A DNA stretch of 64,000 nt from Mycolicibacter sp. MU0083 (lineage in GTDB: Bacteria > Actinomycetota > Actinomycetes > Mycobacteriales > Mycobacteriaceae). Position 1 is the stretch's first letter. Each line of letters begins with the position of its first letter. Positions 25,995-34,565 of this stretch are shown piece by piece. The DNA lies in the NCBI RefSeq assembly GCF_963378075.1, contig NZ_OY726394.1:4216001-4280000 (forward strand), read 5' to 3'. The notes under the pieces are model-generated. The model ran no database searches and was not told where the DNA came from. It saw nothing but the letters and a program-made list of their open reading frames with translations. The translations under genes were made by a program, and so were the position numbers.

Positions 25995-26363
25995 ATGGGT
26001 CTGTTCAGTCATGAGGAGTTCCGAGATCCGGCCGACGGCGTTGGTGGCGGCGATCGCGGTGGGGTTGTCGAGCGGGCTCGGCGTGCTGAGTTGGGCCAGT
26101 ACGGGGTTGATGAACCTGTAGTGGTGGGTCCGGGGTTGCCGCCCGAGGATGGTTCGTGCGGTCAGTTCGCTGTTCAGTTTCATGTGTCGACGTCGATGCT
26201 GCTCGGCCTGAAACGTATTGCGGATATGCGTGGGGTCAGCGTGCCGGAAGTATGCCGGCAGGTAATCGGTGTGTTTGTCGCCCAGCAGGAGGGTGAGCTG
26301 GGTGCGCTGCTTGCTGCCGAGTCCGAGGCGGCTGATTACCGGCCGAGTTTGGGTCAGGCGTAA
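25995..26363 (+). CDS. Possible small protein, doubtful
   Basis: 122 codons. Codon first positions are purine-rich, as in real genes, and the C-terminal third (STSMLLGLKRIADMRGVSVPEVCRQVIGVFVAQQ) could be a ribbon-helix-helix-like or helical region. The opposite strand is also open here (25878-26495) but has the composition of a shadow. There is no ribosome site and no family was recognised. It may be a gene remnant at the entry of unit B. Confidence 0.35.
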   Translation: MGLFSHEEFRDPADGVGGGDRGGVVERARRAELGQYGVDEPVVVGPGLPPEDGSCGQFAVQFHVSTSMLLGLKRIADMRGVSVPEVCRQVIGVFVAQQEGELGALLAAESEAADYRPSLGQA

Positions 26364-26460
26364 TCGGGATCTTCCGGGCCCGGAGTCAGGCGGTAAGGGA
26401 TCCGTGCAGCGGGCAAGACCACTACCGAGGGCTGAAGAAACGACATCAGCGGTGCCGCGT

Positions 26461-27696
26461 TTAGAAGGGTGTGGTCGCCGTGATGCCGGGCGCAATCTCC
26501 AGCACCAGGAGTGCGGCGGCGACGTGTGTGGGGTTCTCTTCCACTTTGACCACGGAGAGTTCGTTGGCGCGCGAGACTCGGCGCTCGACGGTGTTTCGGT
26601 GTGCGTAGAGGTTGGCCGCCGCCCGAGTGGTGTTGAAGCCGCACTGCACGTAGGTCAGCAACGCCTGCCGTAGCGCTTCGTCAGCTGCGGCCAATGGGCC
26701 GAGAGTCTTGGTGACGAACCGCTTTGCGCTGGCCGGGTCCTTTGTGATGCTGTCGATGAGCTCGACGTCCGCGTACGCCGTGAAGCGCCGGTCGGATCCG
26801 AGCCGAACGATCAGCGCCTGGGCCGCGAGGGCGTCTTGGTGGCTGGACCTGAACCCGTCGAGTCCCTTTCCCGGCCGTCCGACGGCCGCTCGAACATCCT
26901 CTGCCTTCGCCACGATCTTCTCGACGTGGCGGAGGTCGGGTGTCGCGGGCCCGGATAGCCAGATCCAACGCGACGTGGCACTTGCGCGGGCTATCAGGGC
27001 GCTTCCCCCCGTCGAAGCGGAACGCACGGCCGCGACCACGTCGTCCAGCGCGTTGGCCCGCTGAGGATCGTCGGTCCATACGACGAGACCCATGTGCGAG
27101 CGGGCCAACCGGTACCTCAGCCGTCCTTCCGCCAGGTCCTCGGTCATGGGGGCACCACTGGCGATCAGTTGTATCAGCGCAATCGCGTCGGCATTTGCAT
27201 CACTCATCGCGGACGCAAGGCTGGCCTCACGCAGGGCGGAGACCGAGTCGAGGGCGTACTGCACCAACGACTTCGCCGACACGTCGAGGACCTCCACGAG
27301 GAGGTCAGGGTCTGTGCAGTGCGCCACGCATTCTTCGAGCCATCGGCGCCATCCGACGCCGAGTGCCTCCCGCCATCCTCCAGCGAAATCCGGTGCGATG
27401 CCGCGGGAAACGAGGTCGCGGATGTACTCGGCTATCCTCGGGCCGATGTAGGGCTCGACCCTTCGCCCCGGTCGCTGGATGTTCGACGTCAGCCACTGGA
27501 CAAGATCGGAGCGGTTGAGGTGGCGGTCCTCCTCGACCAGCGACGCATCCGGAAGCAGGGCAGGTTCGTACTGCGCCATGAGTGCGGCTCCTGCGATGAC
27601 CTCGGTCATCGCATCCGTCTCCATCAAGAGCCGCTGACACAGTGTTCGGATTGCGTCGGCGGCCTCGACGGTGGGCAGGGGCCACAGATCCTCCAT
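26461..27696 (-). CDS. PucR/CdaR-type transcriptional regulator
   Basis: 411 residues. The C-terminal ~65 residues are a PucR helix-turn-helix (LLTYVQCGFNTTRAAANLYAHRNTVERRVSRANEL). The central region (WIWLSGPATPDLRHVEKIVAKAEDVRAAVGRPGKGLDGFRSSHQDA, read in parts) matches the GGDEF-like middle domain of this group, and the N-terminal part is a sensor. Regulators of this type often switch on catabolic operons in response to the substrate. It is the last gene on the leftward strand, 148 bp downstream of the hydrolase, and is the natural candidate to control unit B. Confidence 0.82.
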   Translation of the reverse strand: MEDLWPLPTVEAADAIRTLCQRLLMETDAMTEVIAGAALMAQYEPALLPDASLVEEDRHLNRSDLVQWLTSNIQRPGRRVEPYIGPRIAEYIRDLVSRGIAPDFAGGWREALGVGWRRWLEECVAHCTDPDLLVEVLDVSAKSLVQYALDSVSALREASLASAMSDANADAIALIQLIASGAPMTEDLAEGRLRYRLARSHMGLVVWTDDPQRANALDDVVAAVRSASTGGSALIARASATSRWIWLSGPATPDLRHVEKIVAKAEDVRAAVGRPGKGLDGFRSSHQDALAAQALIVRLGSDRRFTAYADVELIDSITKDPASAKRFVTKTLGPLAAADEALRQALLTYVQCGFNTTRAAANLYAHRNTVERRVSRANELSVVKVEENPTHVAAALLVLEIAPGITATTPF

Positions 27697-27844
27697 GCCG
27701 ACAAGTCTCCCCTAACTGTGCGGGACGAGGCGGCTACACCGACGCTATTTCCTCGACGCTGACCAGCCCGGCGGCCCGTTCTGCGGCCCGCAGGCCGGTG
27801 AGAACAGCACCGCGATATCGACAGTTGTGGCGCCGGAACTGTTT

Positions 27845-28768
27845 TCACGAGATCTCGAGATGGCGCCCTCCCTGGTTCACGCGGTCTGCATGTTGTGAGA
27901 TGTATCGGGTGATGGGGTCGACCAGGGCCTGCGGAATGTGATGGCCCATGCCGGGAATGACGACGTGCTGCGCCGAGCGAATTGCTTTGGCCGTTGCGAC
28001 GCCGCCACCGGGATGCACCATCAAGTCCCGGTCACCGTTGATGACCAGCGTTGGAGCGGTGATTCTGCGCAACTTGGCAGTGCGGTCTCCGGAGCACTGG
28101 ATCGCTTGGATCTGGCGTGCCACGCCGGCTGCGGGGTCACCGGCGGCGCGATCCCATCCCCGCGCTGCGATGGCCGCTTCCGCTGCGTCGTCGATGGGGT
28201 ATGCGGTTCCGGCAATGTGTCTGGTGATCTGCAGGTGATTGCGCACGGCTGCTGTCCGATTCTTCGCCGCAGGAGCGACGAGCAGTCGCATCGTCGACAG
28301 CGCCGGCCGACCGAGATTGCGCGCTCCGGTCGTCGAGTAGATGGAGGTCAGCGACAGCACTCGCTTGGGTTCTGTCGCGGCGAGCGTTTGCGCGATCATT
28401 CCGCCCATGGACCGCCCAACGAGATGGGCCTGTGCGATTCCCAGATGGTCGAGCAGGCCGACACAGTCGTTGGCCATATCCGTAAGTGAGTAGGCGTCGC
28501 TTCGGGGACACCCCATCACCTGACGCCAGAGTGCAGGTGCTGGAGTAGCCGCGAACGTCGACTGGCCGACGTCCCGGTTGTCCATGGCTATGACCCGAAA
28601 TCCCCGGGCGACAATCGATCTGACGAACGAATCGCTCCAGAAGGTGAGGTCCTCGCCCAGCCCGGCGGTGAGCAGCATAGCGGGGTCGGCCACGTCGCCG
28701 AAGACGCGGAAGCAGATGGTTGTCCCGGACGTGAGGGTTGCGAACCGGTCGACGCCGTTGTCAGGCAT
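27845..28768 (-). CDS. Alpha/beta hydrolase
   Basis: 307 residues. Oxyanion and lid segments LLTAGLGEDLTFW and MDNRDVGQST, nucleophile in LVGRSMGGMIAQ, acid in VINGDRDLMVHPGG and His in PGMGHHIPQ form a full catalytic triad. The ATG overlaps the end of the monooxygenase gene by 8 bases, so the products are made together. In a Baeyer-Villiger pathway the hydrolase opens the lactone or cleaves the ester. That role is inferred from context. Confidence 0.82.
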   Translation of the reverse strand: MPDNGVDRFATLTSGTTICFRVFGDVADPAMLLTAGLGEDLTFWSDSFVRSIVARGFRVIAMDNRDVGQSTFAATPAPALWRQVMGCPRSDAYSLTDMANDCVGLLDHLGIAQAHLVGRSMGGMIAQTLAATEPKRVLSLTSIYSTTGARNLGRPALSTMRLLVAPAAKNRTAAVRNHLQITRHIAGTAYPIDDAAEAAIAARGWDRAAGDPAAGVARQIQAIQCSGDRTAKLRRITAPTLVINGDRDLMVHPGGGVATAKAIRSAQHVVIPGMGHHIPQALVDPITRYISQHADRVNQGGRHLEIS

Positions 28769-30296
28769 GCGCCTGTTGTCTCTCGGCGGATTGCTGTGAA
28801 GTCGACTGACTGGCGCCGAATGCGAGGTTCTCGTCGGCCACGGGACCGCGCAGCGCTCTGGCGTCCTCCTGGTAGGACATCGCCATCCGCCATGGGGCGA
28901 CCGGGCCCTGCTTGGGCAGGATCTTCGCCCCGCGCTTGGCGTAGCCGGATTGGAGGTCCATCACTGGCCTGCGATCCATTCCCGGGAACGGGACCGGGAC
29001 CGCCCGGTCGTAGCCATGAGCATCCATGTACTTGACCAGGTCGATGAAGTAGCGGCACATCAGGCTCACCTTGAGAGTCCAGGATGACGTCGTATAGCCA
29101 ATGGCCATGGCCCAATTGGGGATTCCGCTCAGGAGCATTCCGCGATAGGCGAAGGAGTCGGCGATGTCCACCGTCTGCCCGTCGACCACGATCGGCATTC
29201 CGTCGAAGAGCCGCATGTTCAGTCCGGTCGCGGTCACGATGATGTCGGCTTGGAGCTCCTCGCCCGACTGCAGCACAATTCCGCGCTTGCTGAATCTCAC
29301 GATCGAATCAGTGACGACGGAAGCGTTTCCGGAGCAGATCGCGTCGAAGAAGTCTCCGTCGGGCGCCGCACACAGCCGCTGGTCCCACGGGTTGTAGGGC
29401 GGGTTGAAGTGCTTGTCGACGTCGAATCCCTTGGGGAGCCGCTTGATGTTCTCGCGCCGGATCAGCCGGCGTCCCGTCCGAGGGAACATCCGAAGGCCCT
29501 TGACGATCCCGCGTTCGATCCAGATGTTCTTGAACCGCGTGACGGCGTAGCCGCGTTTGGCGCCGAGGAGCTTCGTGAGTGCAACGGCGAGACGGTCGAC
29601 CCGGGGAATCGGCATGATGTAGGTCGGCGTGCGCTGCAGCATCGTCACGTGACCAGCGGCGCCAGGGCCGGTCAACATCGCCGGCACCATCGTGACGGCG
29701 GTCGCGCCGCTGCCGATGATGACGACCTTTTTGTCGCGGTAGTCGAGGTGCTCGGGCCAGTGCTGGGGGTGCACCACCAGGCCTTCGAAGTCGTCGCGGC
29801 CTGCAAATTCCGGAGCGAACCCCTCGTCGTACCGGTAGTAGCCGGTGGCCGCGAAAACCCACCCGGTACGGATAGTCTTCGTGGCAGTCTCGCCGGTGAC
29901 GGGGTCAGTCGCTTCAACGGTGAGCGTCCACTTCGAGTCCGACGAGGACCATTCGGACTGCACGACGCGGTGCCGGAACTTGATGAGACGCGCCAGATTG
30001 TTCTCGTCGACCGTTTCCTGGAGGTACTCGCGGATCAAGTGTGCGTCGGCGATCGCCGACTCGTGGCGCCACGGCTTGAACTCGTACCCGAAGGTGTGCA
30101 GGTCGGAGTCGGAGCGAATACCCGGGTAGCGGAAGAGATCCCACGTGCCGCCGATGTTGTCACGGCCCTCCAACACGATGAGGGACTTGTGTGGGAGCTC
30201 ACGGCTGAAATACGTTGCCGCGCCAATCCCCGAGATTCCCGCTCCGATGACGACGACGTCGAAATCCTCGACCTCACTCGACACGTCAGCTGTCAT
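28761..30296 (-). CDS. Flavin-dependent Baeyer-Villiger-type monooxygenase
   Basis: 511 residues from ATG 30296. The FAD-binding GAGISGIGAA is at the N terminus, followed by GGTWDLFRYPGIRSDSD, and the NADPH-binding GSGATAV in the middle. The Baeyer-Villiger fingerprint FxGxxxHxxxWP is present as FEGLVVHPQHWP, and a second ATG motif (TATGLNM) lies in the C-terminal half. The enzyme inserts oxygen next to a carbonyl using NADPH and O2. The frame is open to 30548, but the long N-terminal extension has no family character. It overlaps the hydrolase gene downstream and is divergent from a membrane-protein gene. Confidence 0.87.
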   Translation of the reverse strand: MTADVSSEVEDFDVVVIGAGISGIGAATYFSRELPHKSLIVLEGRDNIGGTWDLFRYPGIRSDSDLHTFGYEFKPWRHESAIADAHLIREYLQETVDENNLARLIKFRHRVVQSEWSSSDSKWTLTVEATDPVTGETATKTIRTGWVFAATGYYRYDEGFAPEFAGRDDFEGLVVHPQHWPEHLDYRDKKVVIIGSGATAVTMVPAMLTGPGAAGHVTMLQRTPTYIMPIPRVDRLAVALTKLLGAKRGYAVTRFKNIWIERGIVKGLRMFPRTGRRLIRRENIKRLPKGFDVDKHFNPPYNPWDQRLCAAPDGDFFDAICSGNASVVTDSIVRFSKRGIVLQSGEELQADIIVTATGLNMRLFDGMPIVVDGQTVDIADSFAYRGMLLSGIPNWAMAIGYTTSSWTLKVSLMCRYFIDLVKYMDAHGYDRAVPVPFPGMDRRPVMDLQSGYAKRGAKILPKQGPVAPWRMAMSYQEDARALRGPVADENLAFGASQSTSQQSAERQQAHA

Positions 30297-30395
30297 GGCT
30301 GCCAACTCCTCGCTGTTCCGGTGGCTTCGTGACGTCCACAGTGGCTGAGGCATGACTTCGCTCACTACGACAGCGCGCACCTCCTTTCGTACGAG

Positions 30396-30439
30396 CGAGT
30401 GCACGGTGCACTTGGTGCGCCCCGAACGAGTGCACAGTG
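30396..30439. promoter_or_regulatory. Two direct CGAGTGCAC-GTG sites in a divergent promoter region
   Basis: CGAGTGCACGGTG (30396-30408) and CGAGTGCACAGTG (30427-30439) are spaced 31 bases start to start, about three helical turns, between the monooxygenase and membrane-protein genes. The first also contains GTGCAC-G-GTGCAC. A related GTGCAG-A-CTGCAC site lies upstream of the dioxygenase gene (33455-33467). These are candidate sites for the PucR-type regulator. Confidence 0.5.
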
Positions 30440-30504
30440 TCGTTGCGACCGCAGTCTCCGGCTGGCGACAGTAACCACACCTGAATCTCGAAAGGACCCT
30501 GGCA

Positions 30505-31194
30505 ATGAAGGACATCGTGTTCCTCCTGGCCGATGTGTGGTTGATCATCGTCGCCTACTCGTGCGGCTGGAAGTTCCTCCGCAACTACGGCAACTGGCTG
30601 CTCGGCCTTGAATGTTTGGTCGTCGGTGTATCGGCGACAAACTTCCTTGTCGGCTCGCTGCTCGGCCCCGAGGCCGGCGCCGTCCCGTTTTCCGTCGCCT
30701 TCTTCCTCGACGCGTTCTCGCGGTCATTCGGCTTCACGCTCGTCCTGGTGTTGGGCCTGATGGTGGTGACCCACCGGTACAAGCCGACCCTGGGGGTTGA
30801 GGTCGGCGCGTTCGGACTCGCCATTGCCGGCGGGTTCGTCCTGGGCGGGTTCGACCGTTCGACGCTGCACATCGGCCCCGCCACCTTCTACGTCGTGATG
30901 AACCTGCTCACCACGCTTTTCCTCGCGTACTTCGTGGCGCGGCTGTGGGCGATCGGGGCCAAGCGTCTTGCCGGCTGGGCGGCGTTGGTCACGGCTGCGG
31001 GGACCGTGATCGCGGTCACCTACGACTTCTTTCCGCTCCCCTTCGACGACGAACTTCGCACGATCTTCTACACCGCCGCGCTGACGACGTGGGGCGCCCA
31101 GGGCTTGGTCTACTACCTCGCCTACCGCGCCATGCAAGCCCACAACATGTCCGCCGGTGCGAAGCCGGACCAGAAAGTGACCGCACCGTCATGA
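30505..31194 (+). CDS. Polytopic membrane protein of unknown function
   Basis: 229 residues with about seven hydrophobic helices (VFLLADVWLIIVAYSCG near 5-22, LLGLECLVVGVSATNFLVG, FGFTLVLVLGLMVV, AFGLAIAGGFVLGG, YVVMNLLTTLFLAYFVA, AGWAALVTAAGTVIAV, and one near 195). The ATG has GAAAGGA upstream. It is transcribed divergently from the monooxygenase. No transporter signature was recognised. Its position suggests a role in uptake or sensing of the pathway substrate. Confidence 0.72.
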   Translation: MKDIVFLLADVWLIIVAYSCGWKFLRNYGNWLLGLECLVVGVSATNFLVGSLLGPEAGAVPFSVAFFLDAFSRSFGFTLVLVLGLMVVTHRYKPTLGVEVGAFGLAIAGGFVLGGFDRSTLHIGPATFYVVMNLLTTLFLAYFVARLWAIGAKRLAGWAALVTAAGTVIAVTYDFFPLPFDDELRTIFYTAALTTWGAQGLVYYLAYRAMQAHNMSAGAKPDQKVTAPS

Positions 31195-31299
31195 GCATCC
31201 ACAACATCGGATACAGCACCTTTGCCGGCTGGATCGACGCCACCGCGCGACCCCTTGCTTGTTCTTCTGCAGGCTTCCGGCGGGCGGACGAAATGTTCG

Positions 31300-32412
31300 T
31301 CAGTACTTGATCACTGACCGAATTCCGACGCCGCGCTTCATCTCGTCGAACCCCTCGTTGATGTCTTCCAGGTCGATGACCCGAGTTATGAGTGAGTCGA
31401 GATCGATCCGGTTGTTCATGTAGTGCTCGACGAGCATCGGGAAATCGACGTCGGCCTTGCTCGATCCATAGTTCGAGCCGATGAGCGAAAGCTCCTGTTC
31501 GGACATGACAAACGGATCGATCGTGACCTTCACGCCGTCCGCCACTTGCCCGGCGACCACGGCGGTGCCGCCGCGGGCCAACACCGCGTAAGCGGCCTCG
31601 ATGGTCTGCGGCAGTCCGATGGCCTCGATCGCGACCTCCACCCCCCGACCGTCGGTGAACTTCGCGACCTTCGCCGCCAGATCTTCGCGGGCGCTGTTGA
31701 TGACGTCAGTGGCTCCTAAAGCGCTTGCGTGGTTGAGTCTTTCGTCGGAGATATCGGCAGCGATGACCTTCTGCGCGCCGACGAGACGAGCACCCTGAAT
31801 CGCACTCAGCCCGACACCGCCGCAGCCGATGACCAGCACCGTGTCGCTCGGACGCACCTTTGCGGTGTTGACCGCTGCCCCGACCCCGGTAGTGACTGCG
31901 CAGCCGATGAGCGACGACGGTTCGAAGGGCGCGTCGTTCCGGATGGCGATCGCACCCGATTCGGGCACCATCACATACTGACCGAACGTACCGAGGCCGG
32001 CGAAGCTGAGCACGTCCCCGTCCGCATCCGTGACACGCGACCGACCGTCGAAGGAGAGGTGGTTGGCCGAAAGCCGGCTCACCATGTCGCACAGGACGGG
32101 CCGGCCGCTGACGCAGTAGCGGCACCGATGGCACGCGGGCGTCCAGGAGAGAACCACGTGATCGCCGGGCGCCAGCGTCGTGACTCCCTCCCCGACGCTC
32201 TCGACGATCCCGGCGCCCTCGTGGCCGAGGATCATGGGGATGGGCACGTCCCATTCACCGACGATCACATGCAGGTCGCTGTGGCACAACCCACTCGCCT
32301 GCATCCGCACGAGTACGTCGCCGGGCGGCGGAGTCGCTGGGATCGAGACTTTTTCGATGGTCAGTGCCGCATTCGCGGTACGGAAGACGGCGGCGTCGAA
32401 TTCGATGGTCAT
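31300..32412 (-). CDS. Zinc-dependent alcohol dehydrogenase
   Basis: 370 residues from ATG 32412, preceded by CAGGAGATGTC. The catalytic-zinc motifs CHSD and GHEGAG are present, the structural-zinc Cys cluster CHRCRYCVSGRPVLC is complete, and the NAD-binding motif is GCGGVG. It belongs to the medium-chain, class III-like group. It lies 73 bp downstream of the 2OG dioxygenase gene on the same strand. In the pathway it would oxidise the newly formed alcohol to the carbonyl used by the Baeyer-Villiger enzyme; that role is inferred. Confidence 0.87.
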   Translation of the reverse strand: MTIEFDAAVFRTANAALTIEKVSIPATPPPGDVLVRMQASGLCHSDLHVIVGEWDVPIPMILGHEGAGIVESVGEGVTTLAPGDHVVLSWTPACHRCRYCVSGRPVLCDMVSRLSANHLSFDGRSRVTDADGDVLSFAGLGTFGQYVMVPESGAIAIRNDAPFEPSSLIGCAVTTGVGAAVNTAKVRPSDTVLVIGCGGVGLSAIQGARLVGAQKVIAADISDERLNHASALGATDVINSAREDLAAKVAKFTDGRGVEVAIEAIGLPQTIEAAYAVLARGGTAVVAGQVADGVKVTIDPFVMSEQELSLIGSNYGSSKADVDFPMLVEHYMNNRIDLDSLITRVIDLEDINEGFDEMKRGVGIRSVIKY

Positions 32413-32485
32413 GACATCTCCTGAAAGCTGTTGGATTCCGGCCGCAACGCGGAGCGGCTCCGCCCGTCTGGATCGCACTCGTCGG

Positions 32486-33349
32486 TCAGAGGTCGAGGTA
32501 GTCCGCTAGCTCGCTGTAGTCGACCTGCCAAAGTCCCGGAGAGCCGGTCGGGTACTGCGAGCGGAATCCGATGAGGCTCTGAACTCGGGGCGGGAGCGAT
32601 CGTGCAAGTTCGCGGTCGACGAGGAACGGGTAGGCCTCCTCGCCTACCAAGAAGCCCGGGTTGAGCGCGAAGCTGACCGCACGGCGGTACTCGTCGGAAG
32701 TGCGGTTCGCGCCGCCGCCGTGGGCGGTCTTCCCGCTGAAGAACAGCGCGTCGCCAGCGCTCATCTCGGCTGGAATGGTCTGCTCAGGCGTGCCGCGGTC
32801 CTCGAAGTCATCCCACTTGTGGCTACCCGGGATCACTCGGGTGGCGCCGTTCCCCTCGGTGAAGTCGGTCAGGGCGATCAGGAAGTTGACGGTCACCTCG
32901 GGCCCTGCGGGGCCCATGCCGACGAACGGAAGCCAGTTCTCCAGGTCGCGGTGAAGTATCTGGGCGGCGTTGCCCGGACCGATCTCGATCACCTGAGCCG
33001 TCGTCATCCAGTAGGTTCCCGATTCTTCGAGAAAGACCGCGTCGGCCAGCGCATGAACGAGGTCGTGATCGATCACTTCGCGACGGAACGTTTCGCTTCG
33101 GCTGACTAGGTTGGTGAGGCGCTTGGTGTTCCGGCCGTGGAATTCAGCGACGATTTCGTTGTCGTGCTTGGAACCGGGATTCAGCTCCTGCAGGGCCGGG
33201 TCGATCTCGGCATTGAAGCGTGCGACCTGATCCGGTGTGAGAAACCCTTTGATGATGACGCCGCCATCCTCGCGGACGATCGACAGAATCTCGTCGATAG
33301 GTGCTGTACCGGCGATCGTGCGTAGTTTCGCGGTGGCAGTTGCAGGCAT
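32486..33349 (-). CDS. Phytanoyl-CoA dioxygenase-family Fe(II)/2-oxoglutarate hydroxylase
   Basis: 287 residues. The iron ligands are His and Asp of the HxD motif (LHRDLENW) and a distal His in TAHGGGANR, followed by the 2-oxoglutarate-binding Arg in RRAVSFALN. The N terminus (GGVIIKGFLTPDQVARFNAEID) is typical of PhyH. It is first in the leftward pair with the alcohol dehydrogenase. Its usual reaction is hydroxylation of an unactivated carbon. The substrate is unknown. Confidence 0.85.
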   Translation of the reverse strand: MPATATAKLRTIAGTAPIDEILSIVREDGGVIIKGFLTPDQVARFNAEIDPALQELNPGSKHDNEIVAEFHGRNTKRLTNLVSRSETFRREVIDHDLVHALADAVFLEESGTYWMTTAQVIEIGPGNAAQILHRDLENWLPFVGMGPAGPEVTVNFLIALTDFTEGNGATRVIPGSHKWDDFEDRGTPEQTIPAEMSAGDALFFSGKTAHGGGANRTSDEYRRAVSFALNPGFLVGEEAYPFLVDRELARSLPPRVQSLIGFRSQYPTGSPGLWQVDYSELADYLDL

Positions 33350-33454
33350 GGCGGCGACACTTCCTTGCTGTGGTCGTTGAGATCTGGGTCCCCAGAATGG
33401 GCGGACCTCAGCCCGTGCGACTACAGCATCCGGTCGCAGATTTCGGTGGTAGTG

Positions 33455-33467
33455 GTGCAGACTGCAC
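33455..33467. promoter_or_regulatory. Inverted repeat GTGCAG-A-CTGCAC upstream of the dioxygenase gene
   Basis: A perfect 6-base dyad 106 bases upstream of the dioxygenase start. It resembles the GTGCAC sites at 30396-30439, suggesting one regulator for both ends of unit B. Confidence 0.45.
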
Positions 33468-33637
33468 TGCCCCGGGTGACGGCATACCCGCCCCTAGTGA
33501 AGGTGCCGAAGCGAGAACGTCAGGTAACCACGACCCGAAACACGTTCAGCGCGTAAGCAGCCCATCACGAACGATCGCGACAGGTGAGACACCTGACAAG
33601 AACATGGCACCGCCGCGGAGAATATGACCCGCGGCGT

Positions 33638-33664
33638 GAGCTCCTACAACACCTGTAGGGTCTC
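33638..33664. repeat. Unit B right end / unit C left end junction (inverted repeat)
   Basis: GAGCTCCTACA (33638-33648), 5-base spacer ACACC, TGTAGGGTCTC (33654-33664). The arms are imperfect, and the left-end side continues with TCCGTGTCAT as in unit B. Confidence 0.75.
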
Positions 33665-33868
33665 CGGCTCCGTGTCATATGGCGTTGTTCTGACCAGCGG
33701 CGACGCCGGATGTCTCACGCGATGTCATCGGGGTTTGTCTCAAGTTCGTGTCATTTCTTCGGGCCGGTGCCCGCAGGTCCACGAGCCCGAAGCTGCATGG
33801 TTGTCGTTGGGCAATCTCGCGGGCCCGGCGTGGGATGGGCGCACACGACACTGCCCTTGCCGTTATAT

Positions 33869-33880
33869 CAGTGATCACTG
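33869..33880. promoter_or_regulatory. Palindrome CAGTGATCACTG, probable CmtR operator
   Basis: A 12-base perfect palindrome 13 bases before the cmtR start, directly followed by a TACTGT box that could be the -10. The position fits repression of the cmtR-ctpG operon by CmtR, released by Cd(II) or Pb(II). Confidence 0.65.
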
Positions 33881-33893
33881 TACTGTTCTGGCT

Positions 33894-34226
33894 ATGCTGA
33901 CCTGTGAGATGCGCGAATCGGCGCTCGCACGACTGGGCCGGGCGCTAGCCGACCCGACGCGCTGCCGGATTCTTGTGGCTCTGCTGGACGGGGTTTCCTA
34001 CCCGGGACAGCTGGCATCGCATCTGGGGTTGACGCGGTCGAATGTGTCCAATCATCTGTCGTGCCTGCGCGGTTGTGGCCTGGTGATCGCGACCTATGAG
34101 GGCCGGCAGGTTCGGTACGCATTGGCCGACGCTCACTTGGCACGGGCGTTGGGCGAGTTGGTGCAGGTGGTCTTAGCGGTGGACACCGACCAGCCCTGCG
34201 TTGCCGAGCACGCTCCGACGAGCTGA
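33894..34226 (+). CDS. cmtR: CmtR, Cd(II)/Pb(II)-sensing ArsR/SmtB repressor
   Basis: 110 residues starting MLTCEMRESALARLGRALAD, nearly identical to the mycobacterial CmtR I know. The metal-site cysteines are all present: Cys4 region, the pair in NHLSCLRGCGL (Cys57 and Cys61) and the C-terminal DQPCVAE Cys (Cys102). Metal binding releases the repressor from DNA. The frame opens at 33624 inside the transposon end, but the family N terminus fixes the start at 33894. It is followed by DUF1490 and ctpG, the same order as in M. tuberculosis. Confidence 0.92.
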   Translation: MLTCEMRESALARLGRALADPTRCRILVALLDGVSYPGQLASHLGLTRSNVSNHLSCLRGCGLVIATYEGRQVRYALADAHLARALGELVQVVLAVDTDQPCVAEHAPTS

Positions 34227-34261
34227 ATCATGTTTCTGGACAACGGCGAAGGGAGACTGTG

Positions 34262-34543
34262 ATGGTTCCGGTTGGGTTCTGGGTCAAGGCGACCCAGACG
34301 GTCGCTACCGGGTTGGTCGGGGTGACCGCGTATGAGGCGCTGCGCAAAGCCGCGGGTGCGGCCCCGGTCCACCGGGCGGCGGTAAAGGCGACGGAGTGGG
34401 GGCTACGCGGGACCCGACGCGCAGAGATCGCGGCCGAGTCGGCCCGGCTCAAAGTTGCCGACGTGGTCGCCGAGGCTCGCGACCGCATCGGTGCCGAAGC
34501 ACCGCCGCCGGCCGGCGCCTGCACCGACGACGACTGCTGCTGA
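34262..34543 (+). CDS. DUF1490 family protein
   Basis: 93 residues: an N-terminal hydrophobic helix (GFWVKATQTVATGLVGVTAYEAL), a charged amphipathic middle and a C-terminal acidic Cys-rich tail CTDDDCC that could bind metal. DUF1490 genes sit between cmtR and ctpG-type ATPases in mycobacteria, and the protein probably helps the pump. ATG 34262 or the adjoining GTG 34259 could start it; GGGAGA lies upstream. Confidence 0.85.
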   Translation: MVPVGFWVKATQTVATGLVGVTAYEALRKAAGAAPVHRAAVKATEWGLRGTRRAEIAAESARLKVADVVAEARDRIGAEAPPPAGACTDDDCC

Positions 34544-34565
34544 CATTCGCGAGTGAGGCCTGACG

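Larger units (their letters stand above)
25662..33648. mobile_element. Stacked Tn7-like unit B (catabolic cargo)
   Basis: The left end TGTAGGGTCCC starts at 25662 and the right end ...GAGCTCCTACA stops at 33648. The first ~110 bases of the left end are closely similar to the left end of unit C (33654 onward), including TCCGTGTCAT, TGTCTCACG-GATGTCA and TTTGTCTCA. The cargo is a regulator, hydrolase, Baeyer-Villiger monooxygenase, membrane protein, alcohol dehydrogenase and 2OG dioxygenase. There is no transposase. Confidence 0.65.

Noticed and set aside
25878..26495. 205-residue minus-strand open frame
   Set aside because: No ribosome site or family match; amino-acid composition typical of a shadow frame.
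33624..33893. Extended N terminus for CmtR
   Set aside because: The extension translates the transposon end and the operator; family alignment starts at 33894.
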